NCBI RefSeq assembly: GCF_001561995.1
Contig: NZ_LLWC01000022.1
Location: 558,001-622,000, forward strand
DNA: 64,000 bases
Source: Polycladidibacter hongkongensis
Lineage (GTDB): Bacteria; Pseudomonadota; Alphaproteobacteria; Rhizobiales; Stappiaceae
Direction of reading: 5' to 3'
The notes beneath the pieces are model-generated. The model was not told the DNA's origin and made no database searches. It saw only the letters and a list, made by a program, of their open reading frames with translations. Position 1 is the first letter of the stretch, and every line of letters starts with the position of its first letter. Made by a program: the position numbers and the translations under genes. Positions 55,676-64,000 of the stretch are shown here, in pieces.

Positions 55676-57514
55676 TTATTCTGCCGCAGCCTGTGCCAAA
55701 AAGCCGCCAGACTGACGCTGCCAAAGCGAGGCGTAAAGGCCATTGGCTGCCAGCAAATCTTCATGGCTGCCCATCTCTTTAATCTCGCCTTTGTCCATCA
55801 CCACAAGCCGGTCCATCGCCGCGATCGTTGACAGGCGGTGCGCAATGGCGATCACGGTTTTGCCTTCCATCAGCTCAAACAAGCTTTCCTGAATAGCTGC
55901 CTCGACTTCGGAGTCCAGTGCCGAGGTCGCCTCGTCCAACACCAAGATCGGCGCATTGCGCAAAAGCACACGCGCAATGGCAATACGCTGCCGCTGCCCG
56001 CCAGATAGTTTGACACCGCGTTCACCCACCAGCGTCTCAAATCCGGTACGCCCTTTAGGGTCCCGCAAGCCTTCGATGAACTCTAGCGCGTGTGCCCGCC
56101 GGGCCGCCTCCTGCACCTGCTCCATCGCAACTTCACCGCTACCGTAAGCGATGTTCTCAAAGACTGTCCGATGCAACAGTGACGTATCTTGCGTCACCAC
56201 CCCGATTTGAGAGCGTAAAGATTCCTGCCGCACCATTGCAATGTCTTGCCCGTCAATGCGGATTTGCCCCCCTTCCAAATCATGGAAACGCAGCAGCAAA
56301 TTCATCAGCGTAGATTTCCCAGCGCCAGAACGGCCAACAATGCCAATCTTCTCGCCTTTCTGAACACTTAGCGAGAGCTGCTCTAGCACACCACTTTCCT
56401 TGCCGTAGTGAAAACGCACATTGTCAAAATCAATCCGCGCATCACTCACCACAAGGTCCGTTGCGCTCTTGGCATCTTGCACCTTCACCGGCTTACACAG
56501 CATGCTAATACCGTCCTGCACCGTTCCGATATTCTCAAACAGCGAGGCGACTTCCCACAGGATCCATTGGGACATCCCCTGAAAGCGCAGGGCCAAACCA
56601 ATCGCAACCGCAATGCTTCCGGTCGTTACCAGATCAACCTGCCAAAGGTAAATCGCAGTCACTGTCAATGAGGCAAACAGCAAACAGTTAAGCGAAGTCA
56701 GAACGATGTTCAGCCATGTCACCAAACGCATCTGCCGATACACCGGATCCATGAATTTCTCCATAGACCCTTGAGCATAAGCCTCTTCATCTTGCGCCTG
56801 CGAGAACAGCTTTACAGTCGAGATATTCGTATAGGCATCAACAACATGCCCTGTCATAACAGAACGTGCATCCGCTTGTTGCTTGGCCACATCGCGCAGT
56901 TTGGGTACAAAAAACCACATCACCGCCACATAGCCAAACATCCACGTAAACATCGGCAGTGCCAACCAGATATCGGTAGCGGCAAGCACCGCAATAGCCG
57001 TGGCGAAGTAAACGCAAACATAAACCCCTATATCGGTCAGCTTGGTAACCACCTCGCGCACAGCTATCGCTGATTGCATCAACTTGTTTGAAAGCCGGCC
57101 TGCGAAGTCGTTGTTGAAGAAGTCCATAGACTGTCGCAATAGGTAGCGATGTCCACGCCAGCGGATCAGCATCGGAAAGTTGCCAACAATCCCTTGGTGA
57201 AACACAAACTCCCATAGCATGGAGACCAGTGGCATCACCACCAACACCACCAGCCCCATGCCAACCAGCATCAGAGAACTGTCCTGCCATATGGTTTCGC
57301 GATTTCCGGCCTCAAGCCAGTTAACCAATTCACCCATAAAGGAAAACAGCCAGACTTCTAAAATCGCAATCCCCCCGGCCAGCACCGCAGTACAAAGCAA
57401 CAGCCATCGGAACGGCCGCGCATAAAACCAGATAAACTGCCACAGACCCTCTGGTGGGGTCTGCAGCTCTGTTATTTCAAACGGATCTACCAGTTTTTCA
57501 AAGAGTCGAAACAT
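55676..57514 (-). CDS. ABC exporter, fused permease and ATPase
   Basis: A 612-residue half-transporter. Six helices (res ~25-330) precede the ATPase domain, which has Walker A GRSGAGKSTL, the Q-loop VTQDTSLL, and signature LSGGQRQR. Walker B is ILVLDEATSALD and the H-loop IAIAHRLSTIA. It belongs to the MsbA/multidrug type; the substrate is unknown. ATG 57514 lacks a clear ribosome site; a GTG four codons upstream is the alternative. The small membrane-protein gene ends 38 bases upstream. Confidence 0.92.
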   Translation of the reverse strand: MFRLFEKLVDPFEITELQTPPEGLWQFIWFYARPFRWLLLCTAVLAGGIAILEVWLFSFMGELVNWLEAGNRETIWQDSSLMLVGMGLVVLVVMPLVSMLWEFVFHQGIVGNFPMLIRWRGHRYLLRQSMDFFNNDFAGRLSNKLMQSAIAVREVVTKLTDIGVYVCVYFATAIAVLAATDIWLALPMFTWMFGYVAVMWFFVPKLRDVAKQQADARSVMTGHVVDAYTNISTVKLFSQAQDEEAYAQGSMEKFMDPVYRQMRLVTWLNIVLTSLNCLLFASLTVTAIYLWQVDLVTTGSIAVAIGLALRFQGMSQWILWEVASLFENIGTVQDGISMLCKPVKVQDAKSATDLVVSDARIDFDNVRFHYGKESGVLEQLSLSVQKGEKIGIVGRSGAGKSTLMNLLLRFHDLEGGQIRIDGQDIAMVRQESLRSQIGVVTQDTSLLHRTVFENIAYGSGEVAMEQVQEAARRAHALEFIEGLRDPKGRTGFETLVGERGVKLSGGQRQRIAIARVLLRNAPILVLDEATSALDSEVEAAIQESLFELMEGKTVIAIAHRLSTIAAMDRLVVMDKGEIKEMGSHEDLLAANGLYASLWQRQSGGFLAQAAAE

Positions 57515-57552
57515 CACACCACTCACAAACGACCAGAAAAGGCAGAACTACC

Positions 57553-57930
57553 TTAACGGTAGCCTCCCTCTTCTTGCAAAGGTTCTTCTTTCGTATACTT
57601 GCCAAAAACTCCAAGCAACACAGGCGCCAGCCCAAGGCCAACAGCTGCGGCTCCCACGAGCAGGCGCATCAACCGCTCACGGGCAGCCGCACCGCTTTCA
57701 TAGAGCCCGCCGTGGCCGATAACCTCTATCCGCCCAAGGAAGTCAAAGAGGATCGGCAGGAATACAACAAGTGCAATTGCACCGGCACTCAGCAGATAAA
57801 CAGCCAGTTGAGTTAGAACGCCAGCCTGTTGCCCCTGACTTGCCGGAGGGCTTTGCGAGAAAATTCGAGGTTTTTCAGCGTCAAAAAGACGGGCCGCGCG
57901 CAGATGCGCGAGCATAAATAACGAGTACAT
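57553..57930 (-). CDS. Small membrane protein, unrecognised
   Basis: A 125-residue protein with two predicted helices: LTQLAVYLLSAGAIALVVFLP, shown here as LLSAGAIALVVFLPILFD, and LMRLLVGAAAVGLGLAPVLLG. I do not recognise the family. ATG 57930 follows GGAG at 6-base spacing. It is directly upstream of the ABC exporter in the same direction, so it may be its accessory. An 18-codon frame lies in the ~180 bases ahead of it. Confidence 0.68.
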   Translation of the reverse strand: MYSLFMLAHLRAARLFDAEKPRIFSQSPPASQGQQAGVLTQLAVYLLSAGAIALVVFLPILFDFLGRIEVIGHGGLYESGAAARERLMRLLVGAAAVGLGLAPVLLGVFGKYTKEEPLQEEGGYR

Positions 57931-58053
57931 AGGAAACTCCAGCGACGAAGATAGCAGGGTCCGCGCGGACTGATAGGAAGGCGCACCCTTAAACAAAGAT
58001 TGGTTGAGTTTTAAATAAGACAGAGCACCAGCAGGCGCCCAAACCCGAGAAGA

Positions 58054-58110
58054 TCAGCGATGAAGCGCAGAGACAGTCAGCGCCATACGCACACAAGCAA
58101 ATTCATTCAT
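58054..58110 (-). CDS. Possible 18-residue leader peptide
   Basis: A short frame reading MNEFACVRMALTVSALHR, with GGAG exactly 7 bases ahead of ATG 58110. It is too short to be judged by sequence alone. It lies ~120 bases ahead of the small membrane-protein gene on the same strand. The palindrome GTCCGCGCGGAC (57959-57970) lies between them. The ribosome site is the main evidence. Confidence 0.35.
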   Translation of the reverse strand: MNEFACVRMALTVSALHR

Positions 58111-58145
58111 GTACCGTCTCCTTTTGTCCTACAGGTTAAAATTCA

Positions 58146-58267
58146 GATACCCGTTGCAGGTATCGAGTGAAAAGGCAGCTTCCTCACAAACGTAAAGGAG
58201 CGCCTTTGCCGCTGCACCTGCGTTTATAGGCGACTCATTTTTGCGCATCTACTAGGATTTCTAGTAG
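58146..58267. repeat. Inverted repeats in the 58.1-58.4 kb intergenic region
   Basis: GATACC (58146-58151) with GGTATC (58159-58164), AAAGG (58194-58198) with CCTTT (58203-58207), and CTACTAG (58249-58255) with CTAGTAG (58261-58267). They lie in the shared upstream region of the divergent trmL and the minus-strand unit. They are operator-like in size. Confidence 0.4.
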
Positions 58268-58456
58268 GAACACCATTTCCCTTGCACTGTGTCCTAGTCG
58301 CAACAAATCCGAGCACGACCTCAAGTTGCGCAAAGAGCTAACCAGCGACAGAAAAAGCAAGAATGTCCGTTTTCCAAATCCGTTGTATAGATGCTTGCCG
58401 ATACGCTGCAAAAAACGCTAGAAACCCCAAATCCGATCAATACCTAGATAGAGCCC

Positions 58457-58906
58457 ATGCCTGATATCGCGCTTTACCAACCGGAAATTCCGCAGAACAC
58501 CGGCACCATCCTTCGCCTTGCGGCATGTATGGATGTCACCGTGCACTTGATCGAGCCAGCAGGTTTCCCGCTATCCGATCACACACTAAAGCGCGCAGGC
58601 ATGGATTACATCGAGCGTGCCAAGCTTACCCGCCACATTTCATGGCAGGCCTTCAATGAGTGGCGCCAAACGTGCAACCGCCGCCTCATCCTGCTTTCCA
58701 CCAAGGCAGCACAGCCCTACACCCAGTTCACCTATGAGAAAGACGACCTGCTGCTCATAGGCCGCGAAAGCTCTGGCGTCCCCGAAGACGTCCACAACGC
58801 CGCCGATGCCCGTGTCATCATCCCGATGAAAAACGGCATGCGCTCGCTCAATATGGCGGTGACCACCGGCATGGCAATCGGTGAAGCCCTCCGCCAAACC
58901 GGTTGA
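58457..58906 (+). CDS. trmL: tRNA (cytidine/uridine-34-2'-O)-methyltransferase
   Basis: TrmL methylates the wobble nucleotide of certain leucine tRNAs. The 149-residue SPOUT enzyme has LYQPEIPQNTGTILRLAAC, the knot motifs LIGRESSGVP and IPMKNGMRSLNMAV, and a short C-terminal helix. Its location between petABC and hemF is the usual order in Hyphomicrobiales. It is followed by hemF in the same direction. Confidence 0.94.
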   Translation: MPDIALYQPEIPQNTGTILRLAACMDVTVHLIEPAGFPLSDHTLKRAGMDYIERAKLTRHISWQAFNEWRQTCNRRLILLSTKAAQPYTQFTYEKDDLLLIGRESSGVPEDVHNAADARVIIPMKNGMRSLNMAVTTGMAIGEALRQTG

Positions 58907-58993
58907 TGGTGGGCAATGAGGATCATTTCAACTTGTGCGCCGCCCTGCGGCCTTTTACATATGCCATCACAATGCAGCTAGCGGAGACAGACG

Positions 58994-59905
58994 ATGAGCG
59001 AGCGCGGCGGGCCGATCCCCTCAAATATCGAAGAGAAAAAGCAAAACGCAACGCAGTGGTTTGCCAGCTTACGCGACCAGATCTGCGCGGCCTTTGAAAA
59101 GCTCGAGGATGATATCGCCGTAGAAGGCGGCCCCAATAGCGACAAACCGGCTGGCCGCTTCGTACGCACCCCATGGGAACGCACCGACCACACCGGCGCT
59201 AAAGGCGGCGGCGGCGTTATGTCCATGATGCATGGCCGCGTGTTTGAGAAAGTCGGCGTGCACGTCTCCGCCGTGCACGGGGAATTCTCGCCGGAGTTTC
59301 GCGGCCAAATCCCCGGCGCCGATGAAGACCCGCGCTTCTGGGCTTCCGGCATCTCCCTCATCGCCCACATGCACAATCCGCATGTTCCAGCGGTGCATAT
59401 GAACACCCGTATGGTTGTCACCACCCGCCAATGGTTTGGCGGCGGCGCAGATCTCACACCGGTTCTGGATGCCCGCCGCACCCAAACCGACCCCGATACA
59501 ATCGCCTTCCACAACGCGATGGAACAGGCATGCACAGGCCACAAAGGCGCCGATTACCCGCATTACAAGCAATGGTGCGACGACTATTTCCACCTGAAGC
59601 ATCGCAATGAGCCACGCGGTATCGGCGGCATTTTCTACGATTACCATAACACCGGCGATTGGGATGCCGATATGGCCTTTACCCGCTCTGTCGGCAAAGC
59701 CTTTCTGGAAATTTATCCGCAGCTGGTGCGCGCCAACTATCTCAAGCCTTGGAACGAGGCAGAGCGTGAAGAGCAGCTCATCCGCCGCGGCCGCTATGTT
59801 GAGTACAATTTGCTTTATGATCGCGGCACAATATTTGGCTTGAAAACCGGCGGCAATGTCGCCTCTATTCTGTCCTCTATGCCCCCTGTGGTCAAATGGC
59901 CATAG
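58994..59905 (+). CDS. hemF: Oxygen-dependent coproporphyrinogen III oxidase
   Basis: HemF makes protoporphyrinogen IX from coproporphyrinogen III using oxygen, a step in haem synthesis that feeds the cytochromes encoded upstream. The 303-residue protein has [25 protein letters not shown], shown as [19 protein letters not shown], plus [11 protein letters not shown] and [14 protein letters not shown] lies 7 bases ahead of ATG 58994. Length and motifs are standard. Confidence 0.96.
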   Translation: MSERGGPIPSNIEEKKQNATQWFASLRDQICAAFEKLEDDIAVEGGPNSDKPAGRFVRTPWERTDHTGAKGGGGVMSMMHGRVFEKVGVHVSAVHGEFSPEFRGQIPGADEDPRFWASGISLIAHMHNPHVPAVHMNTRMVVTTRQWFGGGADLTPVLDARRTQTDPDTIAFHNAMEQACTGHKGADYPHYKQWCDDYFHLKHRNEPRGIGGIFYDYHNTGDWDADMAFTRSVGKAFLEIYPQLVRANYLKPWNEAEREEQLIRRGRYVEYNLLYDRGTIFGLKTGGNVASILSSMPPVVKWP

Positions 59906-59921
59906 AGGTCCTTCGCTTTTT

Positions 59922-59963
59922 ATAAAAAGAGAGAGCGCCGCCCCCTGCCGCGACACTCTCTCC
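59922..59963 (-). terminator. Terminator after the permease gene
   Basis: GAGAGAG (59929-59935) pairs with CTCTCTC (59956-59962). On the minus strand the tail is TTTTT followed by ATA. It also lies just after hemF on the plus strand. Confidence 0.65.
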
Positions 59964-59991
59964 CTTGCTGCGAGTGGCCCCACGCAGTTTT

Positions 59992-61268
59992 CTAGAACAA
60001 GCCTTTCACGATTGCAGAAATCGCAATCAAGCCCATTACACTAATAAATACATTAGATAGCGCCCCGTCATACTTTCGCATCGTCGGCACTTTCTTGATG
60101 GCATACATCGGCATCAGAAACAGTATTGCCGCGATAAAAGGCGCACCAAGTGACTCGATCATCCCAAGAACAGAAGGATTGATCACTGCCACACCCCAAG
60201 TGGAAAAGAAGAAGAACGCAACAAGCAGCGTGTTAAAGCGCCCCTCGCCCATCCCCTGTATCATGCCCGGAGCCGCCTTCTTGGCAATACCTGCGAGCCC
60301 CTCTTTTGCGCCAAGGTAGTGGCCAAAGAAGGAGGAGAAGATCGCGAGGAAGGCTACAACAGGGCCGAGTACGGAGATAACAGGCGAGTCAAACACATTG
60401 GCAAGATAGGAAAGCACCGGCAAATTCTGTGCCTTGGCCTCAGCCAATTGCGCAGGAGATAGAGCCAACACGCAGCTGAAGACAAACAGCATCACAAAGC
60501 CCAGCAGCATCACCGAGGCATGCTTCAAGATCATGTCAGTTTTTACCGCCGCATCCTCGCCGTACTCCTCCCGTTGGGCGAGCGCCATGGAAGACACAGC
60601 CGGGCTATGATTAAACGAGAATATCAGCATCGGAATAGTGAGGTACACGATAGACATCATTGACCCGAAGTCCGGCATCGTGGACAGGCTCATCGCCTCA
60701 AACGACCAAGAGGGAACAAGATACACCGACATGGCAAACAGAATAAAAACTAGCGGGTACACGAGCATCTCAGTGGTAATCAACATAATGCGGCGACCAA
60801 AATCATCACCCCCATCATCATCGCCACCAGCGCTCCGGAAAGCAGCCAACGAGGCAAAGGCTCCATGTCAAGCTGATTGATCAAGAAGCTATCAACCGTG
60901 TTGGTAATAGCGTTTCCGTAAATCAATACAATCGGGTAGATTGCAAAAAAGTAGAAGAAAGTAATCAGCAAGCCAGCCGTCTTGCCAAAATGCTCCTCCA
61001 CTACATCGGTGATATCCGCATCTTTACGTGATGATGACAGCACAAAGCGTGCCAAAGCCCGGTGAGAGAAATACGTCATTGGCCCGACAAGAGCAGCAAT
61101 CACAATCAATGGCCAGAAGCCTTCCAACCCAGCGCGGATCGGCAAGAACAACACCCCAGCCCCGACAGCCGTACCGAACATGGAAAGCGACCATGTCAGA
61201 TCTTGCTTGCTAAAAGAGGAGAGGCTGGCACTGTTGCCCGCATCACCTGATAAGGTTGTCTCTGACAT
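59992..61268 (-). pseudogene. HAAAP-family amino-acid permease with a one-base frameshift
   Basis: Two overlapping frames make one protein of the SdaC/serine-aromatic permease family. The first (61268-60780) holds the start and about four helices, with [15 protein letters not shown], and runs to [12 protein letters not shown] before ending out of frame. The second continues [19 protein letters not shown] to the end at 59992. The frames join at a run of four A (T on the coding strand) at 60799-60802. One extra T there would restore a 425-residue protein of normal length. It may be a pseudogene, a sequencing error, or a slippage site. Confidence 0.8.
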
Positions 61269-61958
61269 AACGTGATGCCTCCACTAGTTAAGCAGCGCAA
61301 GAACGGAGCCCGTGAAATTTGGGAGGGTGCCTAAGCGTAAGCCTTTGCAACTTCTATAAGTATTACTACTTATCTCATGTTAACTTATCAATGAAATTCA
61401 GCTTTTCAGATATCGACCAGTATGCTCTGCAATTTCTCGAAAAATCAGTATCTACCTGTTTTATATATATTTTTTTACTAAGTGCTAGCATCGGCACCAA
61501 AAGCCGCAAGAAAGCAATGCAATATTTTTCATCAAAACGAGAAATATTCATCAACTGCAACAAGTTCACTTTTTTATCGGCGACTTGGTTTTCCGCAGTG
61601 TATAACATTTAAATTATGCCAGCTAACCTGACCTTATTTTTGACAAATTAACCCAAAGTAAAATTACAAAAACTCCTAGATGAAGCTGTTGCCCAATGGG
61701 CACAATTAATGCCTGCAAAGCTTACATCTGGATATTCACCTAGACATCCAACACAACCATGCCCATAGTTGCCAGCATTGCACTTCAAACATTGGGGGCT
61801 GATATGAAAACCATTTCCATCAGCGGCCGTCACTAAGCAACGGCCTAAAAACCACATTGCACAGTCCGTCGGCCATAGCCGCGCGGGTGATGAATTCTAC
61901 ATAGCGCGGAGCCACGTCTCCAGCGTTATCCATGTTTGATGCTTTGAAAGAGCTTTCC
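61269..61958. other. Gene-free, AT-rich stretch between the permease and ABC exporter
   Basis: About 690 bases. The part ~61320-61660 is clearly poorer in G+C than the rest of the window. Short frames on both strands lack ribosome sites and family features. TTGACA at 61640-61645 could be a -35 element. No strong hairpin is seen. Promoters of both flanking genes should lie here. Confidence 0.45.
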
Positions 61959-63701
61959 ATGTTTAAAGATTTCGCGGCGTTGTACGCCCCGCATAAGCGC
62001 CTTTTTGCGCTCGATTTCGGCAGCGCGATCCTGTCTGCTTTGCTTGAATTGTTTTTCCCCGTTGCCGTTATCTGGTTTATGGACACCTTGCTGCCACAAA
62101 AAGACTGGAGCCTAATCTGGCAAGCCAGCCTCGCGCTCGCCTTGCTATACGCCGTCAACACAGCCCTTCGCTTCTGCGTTGATTACTATGGCCACATGCT
62201 TGGCATGGCGATTGAAACGCGCCTGCGCGCCAATGCCTTCGCCCACCTGCAAACCCTATCAGTGGGCTTTTTTGACAATACAAAGTCTGGAGTTCTAGCA
62301 GGCCGCTTGGTGAAGGACTTCGACCAGATCGGCGAGTTCGCCCACCATGGCCCAGAAGACGTGTTCATTATCCTCATAACCTTTTTGGGATCATTGGCGC
62401 TAATGTTTTACGCAAGCCCGCAGCTTGCGCTGATCACCGCCATTCTGGCCCCGCTCATAGTCTGGTCTGCGCTTATCTATGGTCGCCGTTTTGAAGCAAT
62501 TTGGCGAAGCCTATTTGACACTGTCGGCTCACTGACTGCCAGAATTGAAGACTATGTTGGCGGGATCCGGCTGGTTAAATCATTTGGCAACCAGCGCTTC
62601 GAAGAACAGCGCTTCGACAAGGACAATCAAAAATTCCGCGAAGCTCGCGAACGCGGCATCGCCAATATCTCCATTTCGATGGGCTGTATCTATGCCGGCA
62701 CGCGCGCCATGCAGATTATTGTGCTGCTCGTGGGCGGTTGGCAAGTCGTTGAGGGGCAAATTACCAATGGAGAGCTGGTTGGCTTCTTGCTGTTGGTTGG
62801 CGTTTTTATTCGCCCCCTAGAGAAAATCGGCACCGTAATGGAGAGCTTCACAAATGGCATTACTGGTTTCAAGCGCTATCGTGAATTCCTACAGATCCAG
62901 CCGGATATAATCGACAAGCCGCAAGCCATAGCCATGCCTGCGCCCCGTCGCTCTATCCGTTTCGAGCACGTTGCGTTTCAATATGGCCAAGAGAATTCCA
63001 CCGCGCCCGCTGTACTGGAGGACATTAACCTCGACATCCCCATCGGCAAAACCACCGCCTTCGTTGGCGCATCTGGCGCGGGCAAAAGCACGATCTGTGC
63101 ATTGCTGCCAAGGTTCTATGATGTAAGTGCCGGTTCCATCACCTTCGATGGCACCGACCTGCGCCAAGTGAGCCAAAGTTCTCTACGCGATCATATTGGT
63201 ATTGTTGAACAAAGTGCCTTCCTGTTCTCTGGCACACTGGGCGAAAACATTGCCTATGGAAGCTTGGAGGCAACTCCCGATGATATCCTGTCCGCAGCGC
63301 AAAAGGCGAACCTCAAAGAGCTTGTCGATGAACTGCCAGACGGCCTTGACACTCTTGTGGGTGAACGTGGCGTAAAGCTCTCCGGTGGTCAACGCCAGCG
63401 TGTCTCTATTGCCCGCATGTTCTTGAAAAACCCGAGAATTGTTATCCTAGATGAGGCGACCTCTGCCTTGGATTCCAAAGCCGAGCAACTCATCCAAAAT
63501 GCTCTCTCGAAACTCTCAAAAGGGCGCACCACTCTCGTCATTGCACACCGGCTGGCGACCATTAAAGCCGCAGATCAGATTGTAGTGATGGATAAGGGGC
63601 GCGTTGTCGAACTTGGTAGACACCCAGAGCTTATGCAGAAACAGGGCATCTATCATAGCCTTGTAGAAGCACAGTCGTTAAGCAGCCCGCTGCTGGTCTA
63701 A
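61959..63701 (+). CDS. ABC exporter, fused permease and ATPase
   Basis: A 580-residue half-transporter. The permease domain has six helices (res ~1-310), including GRLVKDFDQIGEF. The ATPase has Walker A GASGAGKSTICALL, signature LSGGQRQRVS, Walker B IVILDEATSALD and the H-loop VIAHRLATIK. It is of the lipid/drug exporter type with unknown substrate. ATG 61959 has AAAGAG ahead; ATG 61932 is an alternative that adds nine residues. It is not closely similar to the exporter at 55.7 kb. Confidence 0.92.
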   Translation: MFKDFAALYAPHKRLFALDFGSAILSALLELFFPVAVIWFMDTLLPQKDWSLIWQASLALALLYAVNTALRFCVDYYGHMLGMAIETRLRANAFAHLQTLSVGFFDNTKSGVLAGRLVKDFDQIGEFAHHGPEDVFIILITFLGSLALMFYASPQLALITAILAPLIVWSALIYGRRFEAIWRSLFDTVGSLTARIEDYVGGIRLVKSFGNQRFEEQRFDKDNQKFREARERGIANISISMGCIYAGTRAMQIIVLLVGGWQVVEGQITNGELVGFLLLVGVFIRPLEKIGTVMESFTNGITGFKRYREFLQIQPDIIDKPQAIAMPAPRRSIRFEHVAFQYGQENSTAPAVLEDINLDIPIGKTTAFVGASGAGKSTICALLPRFYDVSAGSITFDGTDLRQVSQSSLRDHIGIVEQSAFLFSGTLGENIAYGSLEATPDDILSAAQKANLKELVDELPDGLDTLVGERGVKLSGGQRQRVSIARMFLKNPRIVILDEATSALDSKAEQLIQNALSKLSKGRTTLVIAHRLATIKAADQIVVMDKGRVVELGRHPELMQKQGIYHSLVEAQSLSSPLLV

Positions 63702-63749
63702 CAAACGCCCAGCAACATTAAAGGACCCAGTAAAAACGGTCCAATATAA

Positions 63750-63785
63750 CGGCAAAGGGGCCTAAGCGCGGCCCCTTTCCTTTTT
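63750..63785 (+). terminator. Terminator after the ABC exporter
   Basis: AAAGGGGCC (63754-63762) pairs with GGCCCCTTT (63770-63778) around a 7-base loop, followed by CC and five T. Convergent with the Tim44-like gene. Confidence 0.87.
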
Positions 63786-63797
63786 GCATTTGCACGC

Positions 63798-64000
63798 CTA
63801 GCCTTGCTGGATCGCCGAAAGCTTCCATGGTTGCCCTGTTTGGCGAATAAAGGTCCATAGCTCGGTGCGCTCTTCCGGCACATCCGCATCACCTTCAACC
63901 ACTTTGTTGTTCGCCCGCTCCCGCATCACGTCAATCGAGCTGTAGCGCATGGCAACAGTGGCATATTCATCGCTGCCCTCGCGCCAGCTTTCTGCCAAAT
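63798..64000 (-). CDS. Tim44-like domain protein, C-terminal end (partial)
   Basis: The frame is open to the window end; about 67 residues are visible. WREGSDEYATVAMRYSSIDV, shown here as EYATVAMRYSSIDV, with ERTELWTFIRQTG and the ending WKLSAIQQG, match the C-terminal half of Tim44-like proteins (PF04280). These are membrane-anchored proteins related to the mitochondrial import motor subunit; the bacterial role is unclear. The start lies outside the window. Confidence 0.82.
   Translation of the reverse strand, partial: LAESWREGSDEYATVAMRYSSIDVMRERANNKVVEGDADVPEERTELWTFIRQTGQPWKLSAIQQG

Noticed and set aside
59069-59983. A 304-codon minus-strand frame
   Set aside because: Antisense to hemF, which is intact and well conserved.
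61319-61612. A 97-codon plus-strand frame in the AT-rich gap
   Set aside because: No ribosome site, no family resemblance, and an overlapping frame of similar quality on the other strand.

Overview
The window is a stretch of alphaproteobacterial chromosome, most likely Hyphomicrobiales. This rests on gene families and gene order typical of that group: trxB followed by an LsrB/VtlR-type LysR gene, uvrC-pgsA-moaD-moaE, lgt-methyltransferase-pgeF, prs-rplY-pth-ychF, petABC near trmL-hemF, ubiK next to a YbjN gene, and DUF992, DUF1402 and DUF3775 proteins. Base composition is moderate in GC. A marine Stappiaceae-like member would fit, but the genus is inference. I see no rRNA, tRNA, CRISPR array, prophage or insertion sequence.

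Layout. 1-5.4 kb: tail of a chemotaxis receptor, an Lrp/AsnC regulator, an ELM1-family protein, trxB, an LsrB/VtlR-type LysR gene, a strong candidate for an AbcR (alpha-r15) small RNA, and msrP. 5.5-11.4 kb: an EF-G-like GTPase, a DUF992 secreted protein, an unrecognised 479-residue protein and aspartate aminotransferase. 11.6-20 kb: GtrA-like membrane protein, a 51-residue membrane protein, DUF3775, an EamA transporter, dps with a coupled baeRF-like gene, uvrB with a clear alphaproteobacterial LexA box, a small secreted protein and a FadL-type porin. 20.4-27.2 kb: DUF1624 acyltransferase-like protein, DUF1402, MBL-fold hydrolase, a glycine/arginine-rich cold-shock protein, rlmJ, a conserved secreted protein, a GST and an Omp25-like barrel. 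27.6-34.6 kb: CaCA antiporter, uvrC, tdk, hlyU, pgsA, moaD, moaE and a Bcr/CflA exporter. 34.6-38.4 kb: ilvE, then petP-petR-histidine kinase. 38.4-49.4 kb: csaA, TetR, YbjN and ubiK, divergent from lgt, a MidA-like methyltransferase, pgeF, an M24-fold protein, a lipoprotein, prs, rplY, pth and ychF. 49.5-57.9 kb: two coupled DeoR-like regulators and a GNAT, apt, petABC, an ABC exporter and a small membrane protein. 58-64 kb: trmL, hemF, a frameshifted amino-acid permease, a second ABC exporter and the end of a Tim44-like gene.

Most genes are housekeeping: respiration (petABC with the PetP/PetR-like regulators, hemF, ubiK), translation (prs, rplY, pth, ychF, trmL, rlmJ), DNA repair (uvrB, uvrC), molybdopterin (moaD, moaE, with msrP as a consumer) and envelope. 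The least ordinary signals are non-coding. They are the AbcR-like sRNA beside its probable LysR activator, a prs leader with two mutually exclusive hairpins, a paired-repeat leader before rplY, a cluster of three inverted repeats in a gene-free gap near 12.4 kb, and a possible 18-residue leader peptide near 58.1 kb. Among proteins, the 479-residue orphan, the RGG-like cold-shock protein, the coupled DeoR-like pair and the frameshifted permease deserve follow-up.
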